A stretch of DNA of 64,000 nucleotides from Colocasia esculenta (Eukaryota > Streptophyta > Magnoliopsida > Alismatales > Araceae). Below, piece by piece: positions 34,701 to 46,048 of the stretch (its first letter is position 1; each line of letters opens with the position of its first letter). The DNA lies in contig CM024755.1 in NCBI GenBank assembly GCA_014218235.1, forward strand, positions 165,843,941-165,907,940, given 5' to 3'. The position numbers were made by a program, and so were the translations under genes. The notes beneath the pieces are model-generated. The model worked only from the letters and a program-made list of their open reading frames with translations, had not been told where the DNA came from and ran no database searches.

Positions 34701-34782
34701 TCAGGTTTCCTGTCATGTGCCTTGAGCACCCACTATCCAAATACCATTTGGATGCTCGGAGGTTAACCTGAAATAAAGACAT
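31708..34782 (-). CDS. pol: Copia B pol polyprotein, intact
   Basis: The ATG at 34782 overlaps the last base of the gag stop (TGATG). About 1024 residues to the stop at 31708. Domain order is that of Ty1/copia. Protease with WYLDSGCSRHM near residue 16. Integrase zinc site H143, H148, C177, C180 and catalytic D208, D271 and E307 (MDLFGP, SDHGGEF, NGIAERKN). Reverse transcriptase with YVDD at 713-716. RNase H with D877 (YSDADYAG), E918 (STAEAEY) and D953 (CDNTSA). Residue numbers count from one codon upstream of the ATG. All catalytic residues I can check are present and there is no stop. The product would mature in virus-like particles, copy the RNA and insert the DNA. It is the only complete pol in the window. 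Confidence 0.93.
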   Translation of the reverse strand: MSLFQVNLRASKWYLDSGCSRHMTGNLKLFSHLQDEEGTVTYGDNGKGTVVGSGSVNSKGKTVIEDVLLVKGLKHNLISISQLCDRGHQIKFQESKCSILKDGAVIFEANREKNLYVLYLEELKEQNVCLAASKDKSTDLWHRRLGHCSLDGLSKLRKRNLVEGLPKINGKLESVCRPCAKGKHTKSSFKSKTVVTTSKPLELLHMDLFGPMRTTSLGGKNFGFVIVDDYSRFTWVSFLEHKNDTFDNFVSFSRKVQKDQKFSIVSIRSDHGGEFQNEKFARFCDDQGIQHNFSAPRTPQQNGIAERKNRTLLDMARTMLCEYELPRYFWAEAVNTASYIVNRVMIRPILKKTAYELFKGKKPKISHFRTFGCPCFIHNNGKRDIGKLDAKSDEGIFMGYTSKPKGYRVFNKRTLLIEQSVHIIFDETNPSLRKEVESDNDDADELSNKLKDTSLEDKDDPPLEEMQQEEISHETLPKEWRYKKDHPPENIIGDPSVGVRTRGNLIPCDYLAFVSQLEPKTVNEALTDESWIIAMQDELNQFKRNQVWSLVPRPSDHPVIGTKWVFRNKLDESGVILRNKARLVAQGYCQEEGIDFDETYAPVARLEAIRMLLAYASALDLKLFQMDVKSAFLNGFIKEEVYVEQPPGFDDTDFPNHVFKLHKALYGLKQAPRAWYERLSSFLTKHGFNRGQVDSTLFIKTKAKNILLVQIYVDDIIFGSTDESLCKYFEKLMQGEFEMSMMGELNYFLGLQIKQGKEGTHICQAKYTRELLKKFGFENTKPLSTPMSTSTRMDNDKDGKKVDQKIYRGMIGSLLYLTASRPDILFSVCMCARYQADPRESHLISVKRIFRYLARTHDLGLWYPNSCDVKLVGYSDADYAGCKVDRKSTSGCCQFLAGCLISWSSRKQNSVALSTAEAEYVAAGSCCTQLLWIKQQLEDFGLKVKKIPLLCDNTSAINLTKNPIQHSRTKHIEVRYHFIRDHVANGNIEISFIDTNNQLADIFTKALPEERFTSLRRELGMCIL

Positions 34783-36553
34783 CAAGATTTAGGTACCCAA
34801 GTTCTTTTGGGTCCTGATGGGTCAGTATCATCATTTTTACTTTTTATTATCCACTTCTTATGTCTTGTTGGACAGGTGGATTTTAAATGTCCTAGCTTAT
34901 TACAGTGATTACAACATGATGTTATTGTTACTCTTTCTATGTATTTAAAATTCGCTTTATATGCCACATCTTGTTCTGGAGTGAACTTAGGGTTGGATAT
35001 TTTTCTGGATAGATTATTTCTTCTTCATTTACTGGAGGTATGTAACCTAAACCTCGTTTATTCTTACCAGATCTTCTAGCACCTTTTAATAATAAGGAAT
35101 TCTTTCCATTTGTAAACTTTTCTAAGGTGCTTGCTAGTGTATTGTTTTCTTCATTTAATTCATTTACCGTTTTTCTTAAATCATCTGAGCTTTCCTGTTT
35201 TTCTAGGTCAATGATTTGTCTGTTCTTGTCTTTTAAGTTTTCACATAATAGTTCATTTCTTCTCTTAAGCTCCATTATTTGTTTTTCTAGTTCTTCATTT
35301 TCAGATTTTAAATCTGAGTTGGTATTTTCGAGACAGGTGATATTTTTCTTGCTTAGCTTAAGTAGTTTACACACTTCTTTATACTTATCGTAGAGTTCAT
35401 TAAATGCACTTTCCAAATTATCCGAATCTGAGTCATTACAGGAATCGAAAGAGGAATCAGATGTTACCTTATCCTCGGTATTTGCCATGAGAGCCAGGTT
35501 GGCTTCTTCTTCTTCACTGCTGGAGCTTGACTCACTGTCTGAGTCGCTGCTGTTTTCCCATGCAGCTGCCATGGCTTTCTTTTTGAATCTTCTGAACTTC
35601 TTGGAGCTGTCCTTCTTCTTGTGATCATTTTTCTTTAGCATTGGACAGTCTGCCTTGATATGTCCAGGTTTCTTGCATTCATAGCAAAGTGGCTCATTCC
35701 TCTTCTGATCTTTTCCATCTGGTCTCTTGAGATCTTTGTTTTTCTTGAAGTACCTCCTACCAGACTGGAACTTCTTCTTCTTGGCCAAGATTCTCTGCAA
35801 TCTTCTTGAGAGCATGGCTTCTTCATCATCACTATCTTTGCTATCTTCACTGTTATCTAAGGATTCTTCTGATGAGTCCCCATTAGCTTTAAGCGCATTT
35901 GACTGCTTCTTTCTACTGGAGGATTCTCCTAGTCTTTCCATGTTTATTTCATGGGCCATGAGAGACCCGATGAGTTTTTCTACTGACATTCTCTTAAGGT
36001 CATTAGCTTCTTCGATAGCTGTGACCTTTGCCGTCCATGAAGATGGCAAGGATCTGAGAATCTTCCTTACCATGTCTGCAATCTCATATGACTTTCCTAG
36101 ACTTGCTAGGCCATTAGTGATGTCAGTAAATCTACTAAACATTTGGGTAATAGACTCACCTGTTTGCATTTGAAATCTTTCATACTGAGTGACAAGAATG
36201 TCGATTCTTGTCTCCTTTACTTTGTCTGTACCTTCATATGTAATTCTTAGCTTTTCCCACATTTCCATGGAGGATTTGCAAGCTGAGACTCTGTTGAACT
36301 CTTTCTTGCTTAGAGCACAACATAGAATGCTCTTAGCTTTACAGTTCAAGGAGATTTTCTTTCTATCTTCATCTGTCCATTGTGCTTTCTCATTTGTGAC
36401 GACCAGATCACCTTCTTCCACTATCGACCAGATTTGATAATCGTGGCCTTGTAGAAAGTATTCCATCCTGGTCTTCCAATACGTATAATCTTCACCGTCG
36501 AACAAAGGAGGTCTGTTGACAGACTGACCTTCGAAGTGACCTTGGGCTGCCAT
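34782..36553 (-). pseudogene. gag: Copia B gag, one frameshift
   Basis: It starts MAAQGHFEGQSVNRPPLFDG at 36553. Capsid-type region with the YWKTRMEYFLQG motif and a UBN2-like stretch to about residue 200. Then a Lys/Asp-rich linker, a first zinc knuckle C290-x2-C-x4-H-x4-C303 (CYECKKPGHIKADC), a Ser/Asp/Glu-rich stretch and a predicted coiled coil (about 385-480). A frameshift near 34960-35010 ends the first frame at 34937. The other frame continues FKYIERVTITSCCNHCNKLG with a second CCHC knuckle to WVPKS and the TGA at 34782. Gag would form the particle and bind the RNA. Copia C's gag has the same plan. Confidence 0.88.
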
Positions 36554-36603
36554 GGATCTTTACTCTTCAGATCGTTGGATCTTGTTCTTTGTCGAAGAGA
36601 CTC

Positions 36604-36615
36604 GCTCTGATACCA
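36604..36615 (-). other. Copia B primer-binding site
   Basis: Minus strand TGGTATCAGAGC, two bases inside the 5' LTR: a perfect 12-base match to the 3' end of initiator methionine tRNA. Confidence 0.92.
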
Positions 36616-36617
36616 CT

Positions 36618-38724
36618 TGTTGCCCGGTTGGCTAACCCAGAGGGGGGGTGAATGGGTCTTTAAAATAATCCTAGCTGATAAAAACCTGAACTCAAAACAA
36701 ACATAAAGAGTTCTTGAAAGGGATTAGTAATGGTTAGTAAAAACAACAATCACACAAAGAGGACAATCACACAACACAGAGATTTATCCTGGTTCGGATC
36801 TCCTCTCCTTAGGAGTCCTACGTCCAGTCCCTGAGCAACCCTCAGGATTTCACTAACTAGGGTACAGTCCCCCTATGGACAAACAACAACCACCCAGCTC
36901 AGCTGGTCTTCCTTCACCCCTGAAGGGAACACAACACCCTGGTACCACCAGGTCTTCCTTCACACACGAAGGGAAAAAACACCACCCTGGAAACCACCAG
37001 GTCTTCCTTCACACACGAAGGGAAAAAACACAGGAAATTCTTGAAAGAAAAAGACTAGCCCCTAGATCAAGCTTTTACAAAGACTCAATCTGAAGCTACA
37101 AGCACTGAGAGTCGAAGATCTACACAAGGTGCACTCTCTCAGAACTAAACTAGCTCTTCCTTAATTTTTCTTCTCACAGCACAGAGAGCTAAGAGCCAAG
37201 ATCGAAAAGAGTGAAAATCTGGCTCTAGAGAACTTTCGAAGACTTAAAACTGCAGAGGTCTAGCCGCTCTTCAATATGAATGAAAAATCCCCTTTGTTGT
37301 CTTCAGAGCTTCATCTTGTATTTGTATCTCCAATTTGAATGAGGACAAGAGATGACCGTTGTCTCACAGCTTTGGTGTACGTTAGACTGAAGGATTTGAG
37401 GAAGCTTCCTGTCAGCAGTCTTTTGTTCTTTGGAGCACGCAAAGTGATAAGATCTTCTGAGTTTGCTTGTAGTTCTTTCTGTGTCCAGAGTTGTAGGATA
37501 TTACATCCTTAAGGTTCTACAAGGTTGAGCTTTAATGGTAGACAGCTATACTATCTCCAGATGTCAATCAACGTCAGAGCAGATAGACACAAATATAGTA
37601 GTGACACTTTATCGTTCTAAAAGATGCATGCAGAGAATACATGAGAATGGAAGATATGTTCTGTGTCCATGCAGAGATACGTTCAGTCTTTATTAAATGC
37701 ATGGCAGTCAAACAGACGAGATGCGACTTTGACTATTCAACGTAGCTTAAATCAAGGAGAAACATTTAATTATTGGAAACATGACTTATGCAGTCGTTGT
37801 GAAAATCTGATAGAATCGTTATGATCAAGTTGCTGTAGACTAATAAGAAGTCGTTATGAAATCGTTACCACAACCAAGTCGTTCTATAACAGATGATAAA
37901 AGAAATCGTTATGAAACATGGCAAGTCGTTGTAGCTCTCTAAAGAAATCGTTATGATGACTTACAGAATCGTTATGACGAGCAAGTCGTTAAAAACTCTC
38001 TAAAGAAATCGTTACGATGACTTACAGAATCGTTATGACGAGCAAGTCGTTAAAACTCTCTAAAGAAATCGTTACGATGACTTACAGAATCGTTATGACG
38101 AGCAAGTCGTTAAAAACTCTCTAAAGAAATCGTTATGATTACTTACAGAATCGTTATGACGAGCAAGTCGTTAAAACTTCTGAAGAAGTCGTTACGATAA
38201 CTTACAGAGTCGTTATAATGAGCAAGTCGTTATAACTTCTGAAGAAGTCGTTACGATAACTTACAGAGTCGTTATAATGAGCAAGTCGTTATAACTTCTG
38301 AAGAAGTCGTTACGATAACTTACAGAGTCGTTATAATGAGCAAGTCGTTATAACTTCTGAAGAAGTCGTTATGATAACTTACAGAGTCGTTATAATGAGC
38401 AAGTCGTTATAACTTCTGAAGAAGTCGTTACGATAACTTACAGAGTCGTTATAATATCGACTTGTTTGACACAGCAAGGTTATTCAATCTTTCAAGTAAA
38501 TCGTTGTTCTAGTGAGGAAATCGTTATAGTTAATGAAGGAATTATTATGGCTCTTCTGAAAGAAGATGTATGGAAGACTTACCACAAATGCTTGACTTTC
38601 TTTGGGTAATTCCTGTGCTTATGGCTAGATAAACAAGGTTAGAAAAACTTTTGACAGTGTTTTGTTTATCACCAAAATAGGCAAGTAATTAATTTAAAAG
38701 TACATGGGGATGGACTGTTCATCA
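36618..38724 (-). repeat. Copia B right LTR (5' LTR)
   Basis: 2107 bp, plus-strand TGTTGCCCGG to GTTCATCA, nearly identical to 25270-27488. The transcription start should lie in this LTR, reading leftward. The TATA region is degenerate compared with copia C (minus-strand TACAAATACA near 37318-37327). Confidence 0.92.
37795..38458 (-). repeat. Copia B right LTR: TCGTTA tandem arrays
   Basis: Four ~60-bp units (about 37922-38168) are followed by five 59-bp units (about 38169-38458). The left LTR has four and seven. Confidence 0.92.
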
Positions 38725-38729
38725 CCTAT

Positions 38730-41572
38730 CTCTAATCTCCTCCCAACATAAAGGAGATCTGCAAGGCCTACCATACAACACCTCAAATGGAGCCATACCA
38801 ATACTCGCATGAAAACTGTTGTTATATGCGAACTCCACTAGAGGTAAATGGCGCTCCCAATCATCCTTCCAGTCCATAATACACGCTCTCAAAATATCCT
38901 CGAGTCCTGGATCGGACTGTCCATCTGTCTGGGGATGAAACGCCGAACTGAGCTTCAGCTCCGAACCTAACGCATCCTGAAGACCCTTCCACAACCTCGA
39001 AGTAAATCTCGGATCTCGATCCGAAATGATCGACTTCGGCACACCATGCAACCTAATAATACTACTAACATACAATCTAGCTAAACTCTCTACTGACTGC
39101 TTCTTCTTCATGGGTAAGAAATGCACAGCCTTCGAGAATCTATCTACTACTACCCAAATCGAGTCATTACCCCGTCTAGATCGAGGCAAACCCATAACAA
39201 AATCCATAGTGAAAGCTTCCCACTTCCATAATGGGATCTCTATCTTCTGCATAAGCCCAGATGGTCGCTGCCGCTCGACCTTCACTTGTTGGCACACAAG
39301 ACATCTAGACACATACTCCGCTACATCCTTCTTCATGCCAGACCACCAAAAAGATCTCTTCAAATCCTGGTACATCTTAGTGTTACCCGAATGAATAAAG
39401 AATCTCGACCTATGAGCCTCCGCTAATACATGTTCACGGATATCTACGATGTCTGGAACACAAACACGGTGATGGAATCTAATCACACCATCCTCATCAC
39501 GAGCAATGCCTGCCTTGCCCACTAACTCTTGGAGTCTAGGGTCGGCTTTCTGTTGCTCGATCACCTCATCAAACACCGAAGACCTAATGGACAATTGAGA
39601 TACAAAAGCCTGACACAAAGATGGCTCTAACTCAGTCATTGCACACGCCGCATCCTCCAACATCTTCCAATCCTGCTGGAGTGATGACCTCTTCCTACTA
39701 AGGGCATCCGCTACGACATTCGCCTTTCCAAGATGCTACTGGAGGTCGAAGTCATAGTCTTTCAGGAACTCAATCCATCTTCTTTGCCTCAGGTTTAATT
39801 CCTTTTGGGAGAAAAGATACCTCAAGCTCTTGTGGTCAGTGAACACCTCAAATCTGACACCCTAAAGATAGTGTCTCCAGATCTTTAGTGCATGAACCAC
39901 TGCCGCAAGCTCAAGATCATGAGTTGGATAGTTACGCTCATACTCCTTCAATTGACGAGAAGCATATGCTACTACCCTTCCTTGCTGCATCAATACACAG
40001 CCAAGGGCAATCTGAGATGCATCCGTGTAGATAGCAAAACCCTCTACACCGCTCGGCAAAACTAATACAAGAGCCGAAGTGAGCTTAGTCTTCAATAATT
40101 GAAAACTACTCTCACACTCCTCGGACCAAACAAACTTCACTCCCTTCCTGGTCAGCTGAGTCAATGGGGTGGCGATGGATGAAAATCCCTCAATAAATCG
40201 CCGATAGTAACCCACCAAACCAAGAAAACTCCGAATCTCCGAAGGAGTCTTGGGAATCTCCCAATCCATAACATAACAGCCTGCTCAACTGCTACACAAC
40301 ACCGGAGATAACATGTCCAAGGAAATGAACCTCGCGCAACCAAAAATCGCACTTGCTGAATTTAGCATACAACTTGTGCTCTCGGAGAACTTCCAACACT
40401 ACCCTCAAATGCTGACGGTGTGTAGCCTCATCCGGAGAATAGACCAACACATCATCAATGAAGACTACAACGAAACTATCTAGATATGGTCTAAACACCC
40501 TGTTCATGAGATCCATGAACACTGCAGGGGCGTTGGTCAGACCAAAAGGAAGAACCAAAAACTCATAATGTCCATAACGGGTTCTAAACGCCGTCTTGGA
40601 CACATCCTCGCTCCTAATCCTCAACTGATGGTAATCAGACCGCATGTCAATCTTAGAAAAGACCGATACATTCTGAAACTGGTGAAATAAATCATCAATC
40701 CGAGGTAAGGGATACATGTTCTTTATAGTCACTTGGTTTAGCTTCCTATAATCGATGCATAACCTAAGTGATCCATCCTTCTTCTTCACAAATAAGACAG
40801 GTGCGCCCCAAGGGGAAACGCTAGGGCGTATGAATCCCTTATCTAACAAATCTTGCAATTGCTTCCTTAGCTCTGCTAACTCCACAGATGCCATTCGATA
40901 AGGAGCCTTCGAGATAGGAGAGGTGCCTGGAAGCAACTCTAGAGTGAACTCTATCTCTCTAGTCGGTGGCAATCCACATAAATCATTAGGAAAGACATCT
41001 GGAAAATCCTGCACTACATCAATCTCTGCAAGAGTAGGTGACTCATCAGCCTTGGGTGCTAATACCATGCTGGCAAGAAAATCGTCACAACCCTTGATCA
41101 CCATTCTCATCGCCTTCATGGCAGAGATGACAAACTTTCCCGCTAAGTTCCTTGGAAATGGATGAGAAAATTCATCCTCCCCAGGAATGCGGAAAACAAT
41201 CTTCTTCCCATGACAATCTACTAACGCATAGTGCTCCTCTAGCCAATCCAGACCAAGAATAGCATCGTAGTCTTTCATCTTAAGCAAGAAGAAACACCCT
41301 TCCAAGACTCTATCCTCAATACACACCGGTAAAGACGTAATACACTTCCTAGTCGATACCATACCCGCAGGTGTGTGCACAGATAGAGGGACTTCTAACT
41401 CTTCAGACTCTAACCCTGACTCTAAAGCTAACTGCCTAGCAAAATGCTCGGAAATGAACGAGTGGGTAGCACCTATATCGAACAAAACCCGAGCGTACAC
41501 ACCTATAAACAAAACCGTACCTTCGGTGACATGCTCCGCCTGCTCGGCGTCCTCACGAGCTAACGCAAACAC
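38730..41572 (-). pseudogene. pol: Gypsy A pol: protease, RT, RNase H, integrase
   Basis: Minus strand, broken by stops. The protease has FDIGATHSF, where a D-S/T-G triad is expected. The RT has FVVVFIDDVLVYS and runs to LGHVISG near 40300. There an indel and a stop break the frame before VMDWEIPKTPSEIRSFLGL. The RNase H has YTDASQIALG and ends at a TAG near 39862 (HYL*GVRFEVFTDHKSL). A further TAG lies near 39740 (DLQ*HLGKANVVADALSRK). The integrase has a zinc site (AHRSRFFIH...CLVCQQ), MDFVMGLP and SDRDPRF, but TDGQSDPGLEDIL has lost the segment with the catalytic Glu. It is cut at 38730 by copia B. Clearly inactive. Confidence 0.9.
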
Positions 41573-41599
41573 TCGAGCTGGGGCTCGAGGTCTCCCTGG

Positions 41600-42817
41600 T
41601 CATCCTGTCATTGGCGCTGCTGCTGCTGCTGCTGGGGCCGCTCTACGCTGAGCTCCCTGCTGAAGTCTGGGGCAATCCTTGAGCTTGTGCTCGCTGCTCC
41701 CGCACTTCAAGCACTTCCCCGCCAACTTCCAACATTCCGTACCACCATGTGCCCTCCCGCAATGAGGACACTCCTTCTGGCAACTAGGGGAACGCTGAGA
41801 AGGTACCTGACGACTTCCCGATGCCGCGGGACGCTGCGGTGACTGATGTGTCGCCTTCTTTCTCTCCTGCCTCTGGAACGGAGCTACTGGCCTCTTATGT
41901 GAAGCCTTCTTCTCCTCCAAGTACTGCTCCATCTCTCCCTCCTGACGACACGCTGCGCTAAGGGCCTCATCGAGGGTACGATGGTCAAAAGCTACCAACC
42001 TCGTCCTCAGTCCCATCACAAACTTCTTCGCCTTCCTGCGCTCATCATTCACAATATGGGGTGCATATTTGGATAGCTCGACAAACTTGGCCTCGTACTC
42101 CAATACGGTCATAGAGCCCTGAGTCAAAGAGGGAAACTCCTGCTCCATCTTGTCCTGGATGTGCTCCAGAACGAACTTGGCTCGGAAGAGCCTCACGAAC
42201 TCGTCCCAAGACACCTTTACAGCACCGTCCTCGAATCGGGTACGAAGTAACGAGGACCACCACACGTCGGCTCGCTCTTGTAGCATATAGGTGGCTAGAG
42301 TGACCCTGTCATCTTCTGCGCACCTAATAGCTCGGAAGATCTTCTCGATCTCCCTCAACCAGCTCTCAGCAATCAACGGATCGCTCTCCCCCTTAAAAGA
42401 GGGTGGCGACATCCTCTTGAACCGTTCCATGATGGAGGGTCCACCATGGTCCTAAGCCTGGGGAATTGGCACCTGAGCCTGCTACAACAAACAACATAAG
42501 CAAAACATATATAGCATAGCAACATAATAAACATATCTTCATGTAAGACAAACTTCTCTATCTATCGTTCTAACCTGAGCCTGCTGAGCCTCCATCTGAG
42601 CCTGGAGTGCAGCCTGGGTATGGGCCTGCGTCTGCATGGCCTGCACTAGACCCTGCATGAACACTCCATAGTCCACTGGTGGCGGTGGGGGAAGCACATG
42701 ACCCTGGGGTGCTGGGGCTTGCTGTTCACCCTGATCCTTACGCCTAGGCTCAACTCTCTCTTCTCTCCTCTGCTCACCCTCACGAGCAGGAACACCACGC
42801 CTACCTCGCGAAGCCAT
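41600..42817 (-). pseudogene. gag: Gypsy A gag, with a probable intron
   Basis: It starts MASRGRRGVP at 42817. Exon 1 ends Gln-Ala-Gln at 42575, and exon 2 resumes in frame at 42481. An in-frame TAG soon after (near 42453) precedes DHGGPSIMERFKRMSPPSF. The capsid region (IFRAIRC...DVWWSSL) is followed by ECPHCGRAHGGTECWKLAG and CLKCGSSEHKLKDC zinc knuckles. A TGA at 41600 separates it from the protease in the same frame, so gag and pol were once one polyprotein. Both stops are single-base changes away from sense codons (CAG/CGA), consistent with C to T decay. Confidence 0.85.
42482..42574 (-). other. Probable 93-bp intron in gypsy A gag
   Basis: On the minus strand, CAG|GTTAGAACG opens and TTTGTTGTAG|CAGGCTCAG closes a 93-bp AT-rich stretch with stops. 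Joining at these sites keeps the frame. Confidence 0.6.
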
Positions 42818-42959
42818 AACCTGCAAAATAAGTTAATCACAATTTAGAAACTAACTATCTAATTTCTAACTAGTTCTTAACTATGTGGACAATCTACACA
42901 GACTTAGCATATAATGAGGATGATGGTATATGCATATTTATGTACAATTTTAGCCTGTC

Positions 42960-42971
42960 GCTATGATACCA
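42960..42971 (-). other. Gypsy A primer-binding site
   Basis: Minus strand TGGTATCATAGC, five bases inside the LTR, one mismatch from the iMet-tRNA complement. Confidence 0.8.
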
Positions 42972-42976
42972 ATCTC

Positions 42977-45900
42977 TGTGGCGACCCTCCTTATACCGGT
43001 ATGGTTATACCAACCCACATCGATATAATGAGTGCCGCTACAGTGTGATATTTACCCATCACATATTCAATAGACTGAAACGTACACAAATATAACACAC
43101 AACAGCGGAATTGAAAGAACTAGAAATAAATCTCTTATTCCATCATCATCATTTATACACAGTCTATATAGAACAAAGGAAAATCAAGTACTTCATAACT
43201 GAGAAATTAAACTATTACATTGTCCACAACCGAATTACAACAATTCCTTTATTACATACTTATGAAAATGAAGAGTACAATAAGTCAATTTCCACGAAGA
43301 TGCTACTCCTCATGCTCGGAGTCACTCCTAACGATCTCCTCCAAGGGAGTAGTATCACCTGCACCTGTACGCCGAAGCAAGAGTGAGTCTACAAGACTCA
43401 GCAAGTAACTTCCCACACATTAAGCATACATACATCATATGACATTTTACTCATTTAATCAATTTCACTAGTTCATGTAGCATGGATTAAACAATCTGAA
43501 AAGAAAGCCTAACATGATACTTCTATCAATTTCATGACACATGGTACATATTTATGTTCATACAATAATAACCTTAACACATGCTTTCTACATATCTTCT
43601 AACATATTTTCTCAATTCACATTCTAATACATTCATGTTGTAGTATCATGGCAACTTAACATGCAACTTACACATGAAGAATGAAATGTTCCTAACATGG
43701 ATTCTAAGTAATTCCCACATTCATAACACGTGTATAAACATCATAAGCTTGCTGTTTTGACAAAACTTTAACACATTTAGAACCCTATTTACAATTTCAT
43801 ATGTTATCACACTAATTCACATATTCACATGCTCATTTACTTATTTACACAAACTTCACATTCACTTTTTTTTTTTTACATAAACACAAATTCACATTGT
43901 TATCATTATATGCCGTGACACATAGTCCAAACCACCTCTTAGAAGGACACACACTGATCACATCACACATACATCTATCACCTAGGCATTACAGTGATAA
44001 ATCTTAGTTACTGCGCAGAACCGGGAGAAGCACTCTCCACCCTAACCAGCGGTACTTGTCCGCCTCCAGGATTTTATCTCAATGCTCATGGGATTTCACA
44101 CACATATGAACCTTCTCATAGAGACTTTACTACGTACAGTTCCACAGCCCTCTAAGGTAGCAGTGTCACCCATTGGCACATTTACACATTTTCTCAATCT
44201 TTAACACACTCTTAATGCACAGTTTAACACATTTGTTTCATGTTCACACATACACACATTGTAGTATCACCTAGCATGGTACTACTATTTACAGAGTTGA
44301 ACAAACACCATTTACAACTAATCCTAACCATACTGTAATTATCTAATTTATCACAATTTACATTAAGCATGCTTAAATTGGCCATTCTCTCATGAATTAG
44401 TGAAATCAGAATCTACTGCTGTCAGATTTACATGAAAATTTAACCACATACCGTTTACAGGTTGAGCATCATGCATACCAAATTTCATGTTTTTTAAAGT
44501 CATACACAATTTATGGTAATTAAAACATGCATTCTGCCTATTTTAGCAAGTACTCAGTTAAACATGGTACACAGAGCCACATACATATTTCTCTGTTCAA
44601 AAATCTGTTTCCCATGGTCATGATATTGTAAATAATTTTCAAGAATTTATTTGACATCATACAATTTTTGGAGTTTTAAAATCTATCATGTATACTCACT
44701 GTTTTACAGTGCAGAAATTTTAATTATTTACACAGACAATAGAAAATCCCAAAATTTTTGTGGTATGATCTGACATCTATTAACATTGTATAGAAATTCT
44801 ATGACCTTCAAATTCCACATGAATCACATAAACAGAATTTTACAAGATTAAAAACCTGCTTGACATGCATTTCAGAAATTCAGATAAATAAGGTATTCCA
44901 CAGAAATTCACAAAATTTGCACAGCATGATCCCATGAATATATTACATAGTATATAACTTTTACATTATATCCTCATGCGCAGAAAATCCAAAAATAGCT
45001 TCTATAGGGCAGCAGACTACACTGTCTCTACCTGAAGAACTCAACGGCAAGGGTGTGGCCGTTTATCATGTTAACGTCAACATCGTGGGCCACCAGCTTA
45101 GGATCTTAACGGCAAGATATCATGCCGTTAAGTTCCTGTCTGTGCAAAACACAGACTGAACGCAAAAGATCGATTTAAGGGTGGGTTCCAGGACTCGAAT
45201 AAAATCTGAAAAATATCCTAGGACCTTCTAGACATATGTATGGATGATGTGGACGGTTTACTTGCCTTTGAGAAAATCTACAAAAGGAGATTTGGGTCGA
45301 AGAAGCTCTCCTCAGCCAGTTCCAAAGAGTCGTCAAACTCCTCCAAATCTGGGTTCTGTATTGATCTTCGCTGCATGCCAAAGTTGGGAAGATATTCTTG
45401 GATGTTCAGACTCCCTTCCAGTCATTGTAGAACGCCGGATGAAGCCTCCAATCGTCGGATCAAAGAGTTCAAAGATCAGGGTTCGCACACAAAACTAGGG
45501 TTTTTGACCCAAAGAGTCAAAAGGGTCTAACTACGCCCTAAATAGGTTGTTTTATAGGGTAAAGGGTCGGAGACGCGCTTGGAAGGGTTTTCCTGACCGT
45601 TGGGGTCAACTACCAAAACAAGAGGCGACAATTTCGTGGGCATTTTCGGATCTGAAACCGCAACAGATCTGGGAGGTAAACGTCAACATCACTAGCCGCT
45701 AATTCTGAATCGGCGTCCATCGATGTGGCCGCTGACTTGGGGTTAACATCTGCAGATGTGGACATCAATTGGTCGATTGATCAGAATAACAAACAAACAA
45801 AAAAAAACTACAGACAACCATATTTACACCACTCCAATACATAAACTATACAATATATACTTCAGAAAATAGTATTATTCATGCAATGTAAATAAATATA

Positions 45901-46048
45901 TACATACAATAAGTATACACACCTTTATTTACAACAATCTATCAATTAGTTTATTTACATACACATATATATATATCTATACATACAAACATCTATTTCT
46001 ATCATAAGCAAACACCTATGCAAGAGGATAAAATTCTAGGGCCTTACA
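42977..46048 (-). repeat. Gypsy A right LTR (5' LTR)
   Basis: 3072 bp, TGTGGCGACC to CCTTACA, homologous to 21589-24670 throughout with scattered substitutions. Confidence 0.9.

Larger units (their letters stand above)
25270..38724 (-). mobile_element. Copia B (SIRE/Maximus type) with third ORF
   Basis: A full-length Ty1/copia element flanked by the perfect 5-bp duplication CCTAT (25265-25269 and 38725-38729), inserted in gypsy A's integrase. LTRs run TGTTGCCC to TTCATCA on the plus strand. Reading right to left: PBS, gag (34782-36553), pol (31708-34782), a non-coding gap, ORF3 (27681-31319), two polypurine tracts, LTR. Pol is intact. Gag has one frameshift and ORF3 two. Two LTRs differing mainly in array copy number suggest a fairly young insertion, the youngest of its stack. 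Confidence 0.93.
21589..46048 (-). mobile_element. Gypsy A (Tekay/Del chromovirus type)
   Basis: A complete Ty3/gypsy element with 3.08-kb LTRs (TGTGRCGACCCTCC...GGCCTTACA), flanked by GGTTG (21584-21588) and GCTTG (46049-46053), a target duplication with one mismatch. It reads right to left: primer site, gag, protease, RT, RNase H, integrase, chromodomain, polypurine tract. Several stops and frameshifts inactivate it. Copia B (25270-38724) sits inside its integrase C-terminal region. It is inserted in solo LTR E. Confidence 0.92.
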
